Origin: UBA4722 sp044221135
GTDB taxonomy: Bacteria; Pseudomonadota; Gammaproteobacteria; DSM-16500
Assembly (NCBI GenBank): GCA_044221135.1
Contig: JBGAPT010000048.1
Span: 1 to 14,907, forward strand
DNA length: 14,907 nucleotides
Reading direction: 5' to 3'
Under the pieces are notes generated by a model that worked only from the letters and a program-made list of their open reading frames with translations, did not search any database and was not told the origin of the DNA. Position 1 is the first letter of the stretch, and each line of letters opens with the position of its first letter. Position numbers and translations under genes: made by a program. Positions 5,998 through 12,725 of the stretch are shown here, in pieces.

Positions 5998-8043
5998 ATG
6001 AAAACAAATTATAAAATTATGTGCGGGTTGGCAGTTGCTGGAGTGACTCTCTCAGCCTGTTTTTTAAGCTTTGGCGGTGTCTTTGCACTGCCTGTAGCAT
6101 CCACTCTTTTTTTATTTGCCAGACCCGATATTATTGCAGCGCTCTCTTCTTTTTTTGCAGGTTCTATAGAGGGCACTATTTACTACCAAAATGCATTAGT
6201 GGCGCTCAATTTTTCTTTAAAGCGCAGTATAGCAAAACGTTTACTCAAAAAATTGTATCAAACTAATCGTAGTAATTCATTTCTGCAAAATTATATACAA
6301 CAAATGGTCTACTTACATAATCTTGAAGAAGGGTTGGATAACTTTAAAAATCATCTTCCGGATCAGCTCAATGAAGAAATACCAGACGATCAAGAATCTG
6401 ATCAAGAAAAAGCAGAGCGGGAAATAGCGACTGTCAAAAAGCGTTTGGAGATGATGGAAAATCTATTTTTAACTCGAGTATTGAAAAAGAAAGATGAGCT
6501 TATTGCTTCCCCTAGCCCAATAGAAAACGAAATAGATCAATTAATACAGTCAAACGCTTCTATTTTAGCGAATATTGAAAGTGAAGTTAACAAAAAAGGA
6601 TGGTACTTATCTTTTAGTCATTTGGCTTCTGCAATGGCTGGACTTTGTTGTAGTTTTGTAACACTGGGTTCATTTCATGGAAATGTGATTAGCATGGGAT
6701 ATCAATTTGCATCTACGTTATTTATCGGAGGTGCTGTTATTTCTGCTTTCGCAGGCGTAGGTTATTTTTTCCTGATGTGTCGTACGCTCAACTATCTTAT
6801 GCAGAGCGAAGCAATGAAAAATTGGTGTCATAAAGCAAAAAAATTTTATCAAAAAGAAAATAAAAATGGTTGGGATTACTTGAATGTATTACTGCTGACT
6901 CTATTTGTGATAGTAGCCATTATTGCCACGATTACGACAGCAGGTACTTGGTTTTCGTTGGGTGCTTTTGGCGGAAGCCTTATTACGCAGTATTTTTGTA
7001 TTCCTCCAGTTGTTACTACATTTTTGACTGTTTCTACTTGGGCGTGCATGTTAATGCCAACCTTATTATACAATGTACTGAATACCATCAAATCAATTTG
7101 TGAATTTCCAGAAATGTTTTGGAGTTTTTGCAGAAGAACGAGTCAGGATATTCGATATGCTCTTGCAAATGAAAACTTCTTACAATTATTGAATCCACCT
7201 CGAATCCTCATGAAATTAAGCACATGTGATATTTTTATAGGCCATGTCTTCAGTACAGGTGTGGCTTCTGCTAGCGACAATAATCCTATGGGATCTGCAG
7301 AATTTGCAACGGCAGTCAATACAGCGACTGAAGCCACAACAGATTTGAATCAAATCATGGGTTCTCCGGATCGTCCTTATCGTCCTGGTGAGGAGGATGA
7401 CGATGATGATGACGACGATCATGACCAGAGTAGTACTGTGTTAGACTATATTGAATTATTTTTTAAGCAATTTGCTATAGGGTGGGATGCTGCAGCTGGA
7501 AATTGGTTTGGAGTCAAGCAACTTATTAATTGTTTTTTGAGTGAGTCGCAGCGCTTTACTATTTATACTATGGAACAAGCGACCGCTAAATTTTCTCCAA
7601 CTAAGCCATTGACTGATGCGCCTGCATTATCAAATGCATGGGTAGAATATGAAATCATGACAAGAGTTGATGAGCAAATACAGTATTATGACGAGAAAGG
7701 AATAACAAGCAAAAAAGAGCTCTTTTCTTTGATGAAAGGAGAGTTAGAACTATCTGTAACTCCTTCTGTGGAAAGTGCACCGATATTTCCCAGTCAATCA
7801 AGCGGTCGTTATTTTTTAGGTAGACTTACAGAAATACTTCCTAAAAAACCTGTAGACAGTAAACAGACACCACCCAGCGGATCAAGTACAAAACTATCTG
7901 ACGTATCCAGCACAGACTATTCTCTTTTGAGCAAGCATAGAAATTTATTAAGCAAATTATTTTCATCCAGTCCTCCGAGATCCCAGCAATTTACTGACAA
8001 CTTAAGACGTGATCGATGTTTTATGGCATCGCCAGCTGCTTAG
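5998..8043 (+). CDS. Orphan multi-pass membrane protein with acidic tract and Ser-rich tail
   Basis: I do not recognise this 681-residue protein. Hydrophobic segments lie at about 7-24, 28-41, 206-226, 238-261, 296-316 and 337-358. Between the first pair and the second, residues 105-200 are highly charged and probably helical or coiled-coil. Residues 465-476 form an acidic run with eight consecutive Asp (467-474). The last ~90 residues are rich in Ser, Pro, Lys and Arg. The ATG at 5998 is supported by TAGGA at 5983-5987. It stands alone between an orphan gene and the translation cluster, with its own promoter and a Fur-like site. The layout (paired membrane segments, coiled coil, low-complexity regions) resembles large inserted effector or surface proteins of intracellular Legionellales, but there is no direct evidence of secretion. 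A domain search and comparison with Legionella/Coxiella effectors would decide. Confidence 0.8.
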   Translation: MKTNYKIMCGLAVAGVTLSACFLSFGGVFALPVASTLFLFARPDIIAALSSFFAGSIEGTIYYQNALVALNFSLKRSIAKRLLKKLYQTNRSNSFLQNYIQQMVYLHNLEEGLDNFKNHLPDQLNEEIPDDQESDQEKAEREIATVKKRLEMMENLFLTRVLKKKDELIASPSPIENEIDQLIQSNASILANIESEVNKKGWYLSFSHLASAMAGLCCSFVTLGSFHGNVISMGYQFASTLFIGGAVISAFAGVGYFFLMCRTLNYLMQSEAMKNWCHKAKKFYQKENKNGWDYLNVLLLTLFVIVAIIATITTAGTWFSLGAFGGSLITQYFCIPPVVTTFLTVSTWACMLMPTLLYNVLNTIKSICEFPEMFWSFCRRTSQDIRYALANENFLQLLNPPRILMKLSTCDIFIGHVFSTGVASASDNNPMGSAEFATAVNTATEATTDLNQIMGSPDRPYRPGEEDDDDDDDDHDQSSTVLDYIELFFKQFAIGWDAAAGNWFGVKQLINCFLSESQRFTIYTMEQATAKFSPTKPLTDAPALSNAWVEYEIMTRVDEQIQYYDEKGITSKKELFSLMKGELELSVTPSVESAPIFPSQSSGRYFLGRLTEILPKKPVDSKQTPPSGSSTKLSDVSSTDYSLLSKHRNLLSKLFSSSPPRSQQFTDNLRRDRCFMASPAA

Positions 8044-8048
8044 CGGAC

Positions 8049-8066
8049 GCTTGGGTAATCCTAAGC
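8049..8066 (+). terminator. Short hairpin after the 681-codon gene, possible weak terminator
   Basis: GCTTGGG (8049-8055) pairs with CCTAAGC (8060-8066) across a TAAT loop, with one G-U pair. A T run (TTTTT) occurs only about 20 bases later, so this is not a classical intrinsic terminator. Confidence 0.25.
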
Positions 8067-8102
8067 AGAGCTAAGTCATTCCTCCTTTTTAACCAAACCC
8101 GC

Positions 8103-8132
8103 TTGCGCCACCCACCCCTCCAATGCTATCGT
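8103..8132 (+). promoter_or_regulatory. Possible promoter of tRNA-Val and thrS
   Basis: TTGCGC at 8103-8108 and TATCGT at 8127-8132 are separated by 18 bp, which would start transcription near 8139, about 20 bases before the tRNA. Both boxes are imperfect. No other promoter is evident between the tRNA and thrS, so this one may serve the whole cluster. Confidence 0.3.
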
Positions 8133-8158
8133 TACGACCCTTATTTAGTTGAATTTAC

Positions 8159-8233
8159 AGGCACGTAGCTCAGTGGTAGAGCATCACCTTGACATGGTGG
8201 TGGTCGGTGGTTCGATCCCACTCGTGCCTACCA
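8159..8233 (+). tRNA. tRNA-Val (anticodon GAC)
   Basis: A full cloverleaf can be drawn. The 7-bp acceptor stem is AGGCACG (8159-8165) with CGTGCCT (8223-8229). The D arm is 8168-8182 with stem GCTC/GAGC. The anticodon arm is 8184-8200, with loop TTGACAT and anticodon GAC at 8191-8193. The variable loop has five bases. The T arm is 8206-8222 with loop TTCGATC. The discriminator is A, followed by an encoded CCA (8231-8233). GAC reads the valine codons GUC and GUU. The gene ends only 34 bp before the thrS ATG, so both are probably on one transcript that is separated by tRNA 3' processing. Confidence 0.95.
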
Positions 8234-8267
8234 ATTGGTTTTAACTTCGATGATAGAAGAGCGCTCT

Positions 8268-10184
8268 ATGTTAGTGGTGACGTTACCGGATGGTAGTGAA
8301 AAGCAGTTTCCCAAGGCACTGACTGTGGCAGATATTGCTGCCAGTATTGGCGCGGGGCTGGCAAAGGCGGCGTTGGCGGGTAAGGTCGATGGGAAGTTAG
8401 TGGATACTTCTTATCTTGTAGAAAAAAATGCAGCTATTTCGATTGTGACAGATAAAGATCCCTCCGCGCTTGAGGTTATTCGTCATTCAACAGCCCATTT
8501 GCTAGCACAAGCCGTTAAAATTTTATTTCCTGCAGCGCAGGTGACGATTGGTCCTGTGATTGAAAATGGCTTTTATTATGATTTTTCTTATGAACGTACT
8601 TTTACTCCGGAAGATTTAATACGTATCGAAGAAAAAATGCATGAATTAGCGAAGCAAGATTTTAAAATCACTCGCCAGGTGATGTCGCGGGAAGAGGCTA
8701 TTTTGTTCTTTCGTAAAATAGGTGAAAAATACAAAGCTGAAATTATTGAAGGCTTACCAGCCGATGAAATACTGAGTACTTATCAGCAAGGTGATTTTAT
8801 TGATTTGTGCCGTGGTCCCCATGTGCCCAGTACGGGTAAATTGACTGCTTTTAAATTAACAAAATTAGCAGGCGCATACTGGCGTGGTGATTCTAAAAAT
8901 GAAATGCTGCAGCGTATTTATGGCACTGCCTGGACAGATAAAAAATCGCTGGAACAATATTTAAAAAATGTAGAAGAAGCGGAAAAGCGAGATCATCGTA
9001 AAATTGGCAAGAATTTAGATTTATTTCATTTTCAGGAAGAAGCGCCAGGCATGGTGTTTTGGCATGGGAATGGCTGGGCTATTTACCAGCAGATGAAACA
9101 ATATATTAGTCAAACCCTAACGCGCCATCATTATGAAGAAATCGTGACACCGCAAGTCGTTGACCTTGAGTTATGGAAAAAATCGGGTCATTGGGATATG
9201 TTTGGCGAAGAAATGTTTACAATGGAAGTGGACGATAAGAAATACGCTTTAAAGCCAATGAATTGTCCCTGTCATGTGCAAGTGTTTAAACAGGGGTTGC
9301 GTAGCTATCGTGATTTACCTTTACGCTTTGCTGAGTTTGGTTGCTGCCATCGTAATGAATTATCAGGTGCGATGCATGGTTTGATGCGGGTACGTCAAAT
9401 GGTGCAAGATGACGGTCATATTTTTTGTGCTGAAGACCAAATTCAAAAAGAAGCGTTTAATTTTATTCAGTTATTAATAGAAGTGTATCGTGATTTTGGC
9501 TTTAATGAGATTGTGTTGAAGCTTGCGACCCGCCCGACCAAGCGTATAGGGACAGATGAATTATGGGACCATGCAGAGCATGCTTTGGCTGAATCATTGC
9601 GTCAAGCGGGGCTGCAATTTGAGATTAAAGCAGGTGAGGGTGCTTTTTATGGTCCTAAAATTGAATTTCATTTAAAAGATTGTATAGGTCGGATGTGGCA
9701 ATGTGGTACCCTGCAACTTGATTACTCAATGCCACAGCGATTAGAGGCTCATTATATTGCTGAAGATAGCAGTAAAAAGACGCCTGTCATGCTACATAGG
9801 GCTATTTTTGGTTCATTTGAGCGATTTATTGGGATTTTGCTAGAGCATCATGCGGGCAAATTGCCTGTTTGGCTGGCGCCTACCCAAGCCATTTTGATGA
9901 CAATTACCGATCGCCAGGATGATTATGTGAAAGAAACGGCCTCTTTTTTGAAAAAACAGGGCATTAGAGTGAAATCGGACTTGAGAAATGAGAAGATCGG
10001 CTATAAAATTCGCGAACACACATTAGCGTGTGTGCCTTACCTCTTGGTGGTAGGGGATCGCGAAGCGGAAACACGCACTGTCTCGGTACGTACCCAACAG
10101 GGGATGGACTTGGGCATTCTATCTATTGAAGAATGCTTGGCATTGATTAATAAAGCAATAGCAATGCGTGGTCGAGTTAACTAG
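8268..10184 (+). CDS. thrS: Threonine--tRNA ligase
   Basis: This enzyme charges tRNA-Thr with threonine in the cytoplasm. The 638 residues compare with 642 in E. coli. The order is an N-terminal TGS domain (starting MLVVTLPDGS), the editing domain (HSTAHLLAQAV, YYDFSYE), the class II catalytic core and the C-terminal anticodon-binding domain. The three zinc ligands are Cys333 (MNCPCH), His384 (DDGHIFC) and His510 (MLHRAIFGS), each one position below E. coli numbering. I chose ATG 8268 because it aligns with the family N-terminus and follows GAAGAG; the in-frame ATG at 8250 and TTG at 8235 lack ribosome sites. The palindrome AGAGCGCTCT directly before the ATG could partly mask the ribosome site. 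The stop is 12 bp before infC. Confidence 0.97.
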   Translation: MLVVTLPDGSEKQFPKALTVADIAASIGAGLAKAALAGKVDGKLVDTSYLVEKNAAISIVTDKDPSALEVIRHSTAHLLAQAVKILFPAAQVTIGPVIENGFYYDFSYERTFTPEDLIRIEEKMHELAKQDFKITRQVMSREEAILFFRKIGEKYKAEIIEGLPADEILSTYQQGDFIDLCRGPHVPSTGKLTAFKLTKLAGAYWRGDSKNEMLQRIYGTAWTDKKSLEQYLKNVEEAEKRDHRKIGKNLDLFHFQEEAPGMVFWHGNGWAIYQQMKQYISQTLTRHHYEEIVTPQVVDLELWKKSGHWDMFGEEMFTMEVDDKKYALKPMNCPCHVQVFKQGLRSYRDLPLRFAEFGCCHRNELSGAMHGLMRVRQMVQDDGHIFCAEDQIQKEAFNFIQLLIEVYRDFGFNEIVLKLATRPTKRIGTDELWDHAEHALAESLRQAGLQFEIKAGEGAFYGPKIEFHLKDCIGRMWQCGTLQLDYSMPQRLEAHYIAEDSSKKTPVMLHRAIFGSFERFIGILLEHHAGKLPVWLAPTQAILMTITDRQDDYVKETASFLKKQGIRVKSDLRNEKIGYKIREHTLACVPYLLVVGDREAETRTVSVRTQQGMDLGILSIEECLALINKAIAMRGRVN

Positions 10185-10199
10185 GAGGAAGACAGAATT
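10183..10199 (+). promoter_or_regulatory. Strong Shine-Dalgarno and AUU start codon of infC
   Basis: AGGAGGA at 10183-10189 overlaps the thrS stop codon (10182-10184) and sits seven bases before ATT at 10197-10199. An AUU start is the hallmark of infC in gammaproteobacteria: IF3 discriminates against this codon and so limits its own synthesis. The combination settles the start; the first in-frame TTG at 10254 has no such site. Confidence 0.9.
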
Positions 10200-10718
10200 A
10201 GTGCAGAAAAGAAACCACGGATTAATGAGGAAATTAGAGTCCCTGAAGTCCGATTGATTGATGCTGATGGTGGCCAGCTAGGTGTTGTATCAACTAAAGA
10301 AGCAATACGTATTAGTGAGGAAAGCGGTGCTGATTTAGTTGAAGTTTCGCCTGATGCGAATCCACCGGTTTGTCGAGTGATGAATTTTGGTAAGTTTACT
10401 TATCAACAAAATAAGCGCAAAGCAGCAGCGAAAAAGAAACAGAAACAAATTCATCTGAAAGAAGTCAAGTTACGTCCTGCAACGGAGGAGGGCGACTATC
10501 AAGTGAAGTTGCGTAGTATTATTCGTTTCTTGTCTAATGGCGATAAAGCGAAAATAACATTACGTTTTCGTGGACGGGAAATGACGCATTTGGATTTAGG
10601 CATGAAGTTGATGGAACGCTTAATGCTGGATTTAGCGGATCTTTGTGTGATTGAGCATCGTCCGAAAATGGAAGGTCGTCAAATGGTGATGGTGTTAGGA
10701 TCCAAGAAAACAAAGTAA
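10197..10718 (+). CDS. infC: Translation initiation factor IF-3
   Basis: IF-3 binds the 30S subunit, keeps it apart from 50S and checks the start codon-initiator tRNA pairing. From the AUU start the protein has 173 residues (E. coli 180) and begins M-SAEKKPRINEEIRVPEVRL, matching the family N-terminus. The N-terminal domain continues with DLVEVSPDANPPVCRVMNFGKF. A Lys-rich linker follows (NKRKAAAKKKQKQ), then the C-terminal domain with RPATEEGDYQVKLR and AKITLRFRGREM. Choosing the TTG at 10254 would remove 19 conserved residues. Translation is probably coupled to thrS and autoregulated through the AUU codon, as established in E. coli. Confidence 0.96.
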   Translation: MSAEKKPRINEEIRVPEVRLIDADGGQLGVVSTKEAIRISEESGADLVEVSPDANPPVCRVMNFGKFTYQQNKRKAAAKKKQKQIHLKEVKLRPATEEGDYQVKLRSIIRFLSNGDKAKITLRFRGREMTHLDLGMKLMERLMLDLADLCVIEHRPKMEGRQMVMVLGSKKTK

Positions 10719-10844
10719 GATGCTCAGCATTTCCTGCTGAACACCTTACGCGATGGGGGGTTCCCCTTAAGTAGCAAACAAGCGTCAGCTTTGCTGACAC
10801 ACAGTACATAAACAAGCAATAAGCATAGTGTGGAGTATGAAGAA
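10719..10844 (+). promoter_or_regulatory. Structured infC-rpmI spacer, candidate L20 autoregulatory leader
   Basis: This 126-bp spacer contains CAGCA-TTTCC-TGCTG near 10725-10739, a GGGG/CCCC pair near 10755-10766, and a perfect hairpin GTCAGC-TTT-GCTGAC at 10784-10798. In E. coli, ribosomal protein L20 represses rpmI-rplT by binding structured RNA in the corresponding region that mimics its 23S rRNA site. A similar role here is inferred from position and folding potential only; no terminator T run follows the hairpins. Confidence 0.4.
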
Positions 10845-11123
10845 ATGCCAAAGCTAAAAACCAATCGTGGTGCGGCAAAACGTTTTAGAGCAACAGCAAG
10901 TGGTTTTAAATGCCGTCGTTCTTTTCGTAACCATATCTTAACAAAGAAGTCGAATAAACATAAACGTGCGTTATGTGCGACAGGTAGAGTGGATGCGTCC
11001 GATGTACGTTCAGTATCACGTATGTTGCCCTATACTGCAAAAAAAGTATTACGACGTAGACGTTTATTGAATACAGAGCTAGGCATCGAAGTATGCTTGC
11101 ATGTCGGACATGAGGGGGAATAA
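10845..11123 (+). CDS. rpmI: 50S ribosomal protein L35 with an unusual C-terminal extension
   Basis: L35 is a small basic protein of the large subunit. Residues 1-64 match the whole usual family length: MPKLKTNRGAAKRF at the start, HILTKK at 30-35, and MLPYT at 60-64, where family members normally stop. The frame then continues for about 28 residues, including RRRR at 70-73 and ending HEGE, to give 92 residues. The stop is three bases before rplT, and the last codons supply the rplT ribosome site. ATG 10845 is chosen over the in-frame GTG at 10830 because it gives the family N-terminus and follows GGAG at 10832-10835. The extension may reflect loss of an ancestral stop codon. Confidence 0.93.
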   Translation: MPKLKTNRGAAKRFRATASGFKCRRSFRNHILTKKSNKHKRALCATGRVDASDVRSVSRMLPYTAKKVLRRRRLLNTELGIEVCLHVGHEGE

Positions 11124-11126
11124 ATC

Positions 11127-11492
11127 ATGGCAAGAGTAAAAAGAGGCGTTACTGCGCGCGCTAGACATAAGAAAGTGCTTGCAAAAGCAAAAGGGTATTA
11201 TGGTGCACGTAGTCGCGTATTTCGTGTCGCTAATCAAGCAGTCATTAAAGCAGCGCAATATGCTTATCGCGATCGCCGTGTGCGTCGTCGTGAATTTAGA
11301 GCATTATGGATTATCCGTATTAATGCGGCTGCACGTGAATGTGGTTTGACGTATAGCACCCTGATGAATGGATTGAAGCGAGCTGCTATTGCTATAGATC
11401 GCAAGGTGTTGGCTGATATTGCAGTGCGTGACCGTGCTGGATTTGCAGCGATTGCGAATGAGGCGAAGGCTGGGTTGGGTTTAGCTGCGTAA
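11127..11492 (+). CDS. rplT: 50S ribosomal protein L20
   Basis: L20 binds 23S rRNA directly and is needed early in 50S assembly. The 121 residues compare with about 118 in E. coli. The sequence is collinear: MARVKRGVTARARHKK at the N-terminus, AKGYYGARSRVFRVA, YRDRRVRRREFRALWI and an RINAAAR motif, then the RNA-binding globular domain with GLTYSTLMNGLKRA. The ATG follows GAGGGGGA contained in the end of rpmI. In related bacteria L20 also represses its own operon. Confidence 0.97.
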   Translation: MARVKRGVTARARHKKVLAKAKGYYGARSRVFRVANQAVIKAAQYAYRDRRVRRREFRALWIIRINAAARECGLTYSTLMNGLKRAAIAIDRKVLADIAVRDRAGFAAIANEAKAGLGLAA

Positions 11493-11517
11493 TACTGTGC
11501 AGGATGCTCTCCTAATT

Positions 11518-11601
11518 GTCATTCCCGCGAAAGCGGGAACCCATTCTGCTAGTGGCACTGGATGATAAGGGTAAATAGGTTCTTGCTTTCGCAGGAATGA
11601 C
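11518..11601. repeat. 84-bp palindromic repeat between rplT and pheS
   Basis: The left arm 11518-11541 and right arm 11578-11601 are reverse complements at 21 of 24 positions. The left arm itself folds as TTCCCGC-GAAA-GCGGGAA, a 7-bp stem with a tetraloop. It matches the common GTCATTCCCGCGAAAGCGGGAA dispersed repeat class, recognised from memory. As RNA it could act as a barrier or attenuator between the ribosomal genes and pheST. The rest of the 218-bp spacer 11493-11710 shows no clear phenylalanine leader peptide. Confidence 0.8.
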
Positions 11602-11626
11602 ATAAAACTTCTCCTGCGCTTCACTC

Positions 11627-11652
11627 TGAGTCACAATACAAGAATTGTCTCA
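11627..11652. other. Imperfect dyad in the pheS leader
   Basis: TGAG-TC-ACAAT (11627-11637) pairs with ATTGT-CTCA (11644-11652) around a six-base loop, with a two-base bulge. It lies about 60 bp before pheS and could be a leader hairpin or an operator. Nothing else supports a function. Confidence 0.25.
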
Positions 11653-11710
11653 TGTGCAATGATGGATGTTTCTTTATGCATGTGATACAGATGAAACTTT
11701 GGGTGTTTCT

Positions 11711-12724
11711 ATGACAGATCTCGATGCTTTATTAAACCAAGCCAAAACCGAAATCCAAGCGGCTGATAATTTAAAAATCCTGGATGATTACCGTGTTCTT
11801 TATCTAGGAAAAAAAGGTAAGTTAACAGAATATCTCAAAAGCTTAGGCCAACTCCCCCCTGAAGAACGTCCTATCTTTGGTCAAAAAGTAAACATAGCAA
11901 AACAACAAATCGAAGAAGTGATTGAACAGCGTGTTTCATTATTACAACAAAACCAGGTTGCCCAACAGTTAGCAGCTGAATCGATTGATATTACCTTACC
12001 AGGTCGTCGTCAAGCGACAGGCAGCATCCATCCTGTGACACAAACTCGAGACAGAATTGAAGCGCTTTTTACTCAGATGGGATTTGCTATTGTAGAGGGC
12101 CCTGAAATTGAAGATGATTTTCATAACTTTGCAGCGCTTAATATGCCGCCGATGCACCCTGCGCGTGCAATGCAAGATACTTTTTATTTTGCAGATGACA
12201 CTTTGCTGCGTACTCAAATGTCGCCTGTGCAAATACGAGTGATGAAAAGCACTCCGCCGCCTTTGCGTATTATTGCCATGGGACGCGTTTATCGTCGTGA
12301 TTTTGATATCACCCATACACCGATGTTTCATCAAGTAGAAGGTTTGATGGTTGATGAAAAGAGTAGTTTTTCTGATTTAAAGAGTATTCTTACTTTATTT
12401 TTACAAGCTTTTTTTGAAAAACCAGTACCTGTTCGTTTTAGAGCATCTTATTTTCCCTTCACAGAACCTTCTGCTGAAGTAGATATCGGCTGTTTAAACT
12501 GTGATAGCCAAGGTTGCAGAATTTGCAAAAACACAGGCTGGTTAGAAGTATTAGGTGCTGGCATGGTGCATCCCCATGTGCTGCAGGCAGTCGGTATTGA
12601 TAGTGAACGTTATACAGGCTGGGCATTTGGTGCAGGGCTTGATCGTTTAACGATGTTACGATACCGCATTGCTGATTTACGTTATTTATTCGAAAATGAT
12701 ATACGTTTTTTAAGGCAGTTCTAA
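11711..12724 (+). CDS. pheS: Phenylalanine--tRNA ligase alpha subunit
   Basis: This is the catalytic alpha subunit of the alpha2-beta2 enzyme that charges tRNA-Phe. From ATG 11711 it has 337 residues (E. coli 327) and aligns from residue 1 with the family (MTDLDALLNQAKTEI, LGKKGKLTEYL). The class II core follows: HPVTQTRDRIEALF, GPEIEDDFHNFAALN, HTPMFHQVEGL, FTEPSAEVDI and the motif 3 region AFGAGLDRLTMLRY. The extra length is an insert with four Cys (261, 264, 269, 272; CLNCDSQGCRIC) before TGWLEVLG. This resembles a known PheS variant with a Cys-rich loop. The in-frame ATG at 11666 would add 15 non-conserved residues. Neither start has a strong ribosome site. pheT begins one base after the stop. 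Confidence 0.95.
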   Translation: MTDLDALLNQAKTEIQAADNLKILDDYRVLYLGKKGKLTEYLKSLGQLPPEERPIFGQKVNIAKQQIEEVIEQRVSLLQQNQVAQQLAAESIDITLPGRRQATGSIHPVTQTRDRIEALFTQMGFAIVEGPEIEDDFHNFAALNMPPMHPARAMQDTFYFADDTLLRTQMSPVQIRVMKSTPPPLRIIAMGRVYRRDFDITHTPMFHQVEGLMVDEKSSFSDLKSILTLFLQAFFEKPVPVRFRASYFPFTEPSAEVDIGCLNCDSQGCRICKNTGWLEVLGAGMVHPHVLQAVGIDSERYTGWAFGAGLDRLTMLRYRIADLRYLFENDIRFLRQF

Positions 12725-12725
12725 C

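Noticed and set aside
6016..6063. Lipobox-like LSAC at residues 18-21 of the 681-codon protein, resembling a lipoprotein signal peptide
   Set aside because: The sequence after the Cys is strongly hydrophobic instead of a polar linker, and the protein has several further membrane segments. A first membrane helix explains it better, though the N-terminus does look like a type II signal.
10534..10878. 114-codon minus-strand open frame across the infC-rpmI junction
   Set aside because: It runs antisense to infC and to the structured leader and shows no protein-like features.
11493..11710. A pheM-like leader peptide and Phe attenuator before pheS
   Set aside because: No short open frame with clustered phenylalanine codons is present, and the hairpins are explained by the palindromic repeat.
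11996..12334. 112-codon minus-strand open frame inside pheS
   Set aside because: It is antisense to conserved synthetase motifs and has biased composition typical of a shadow frame.
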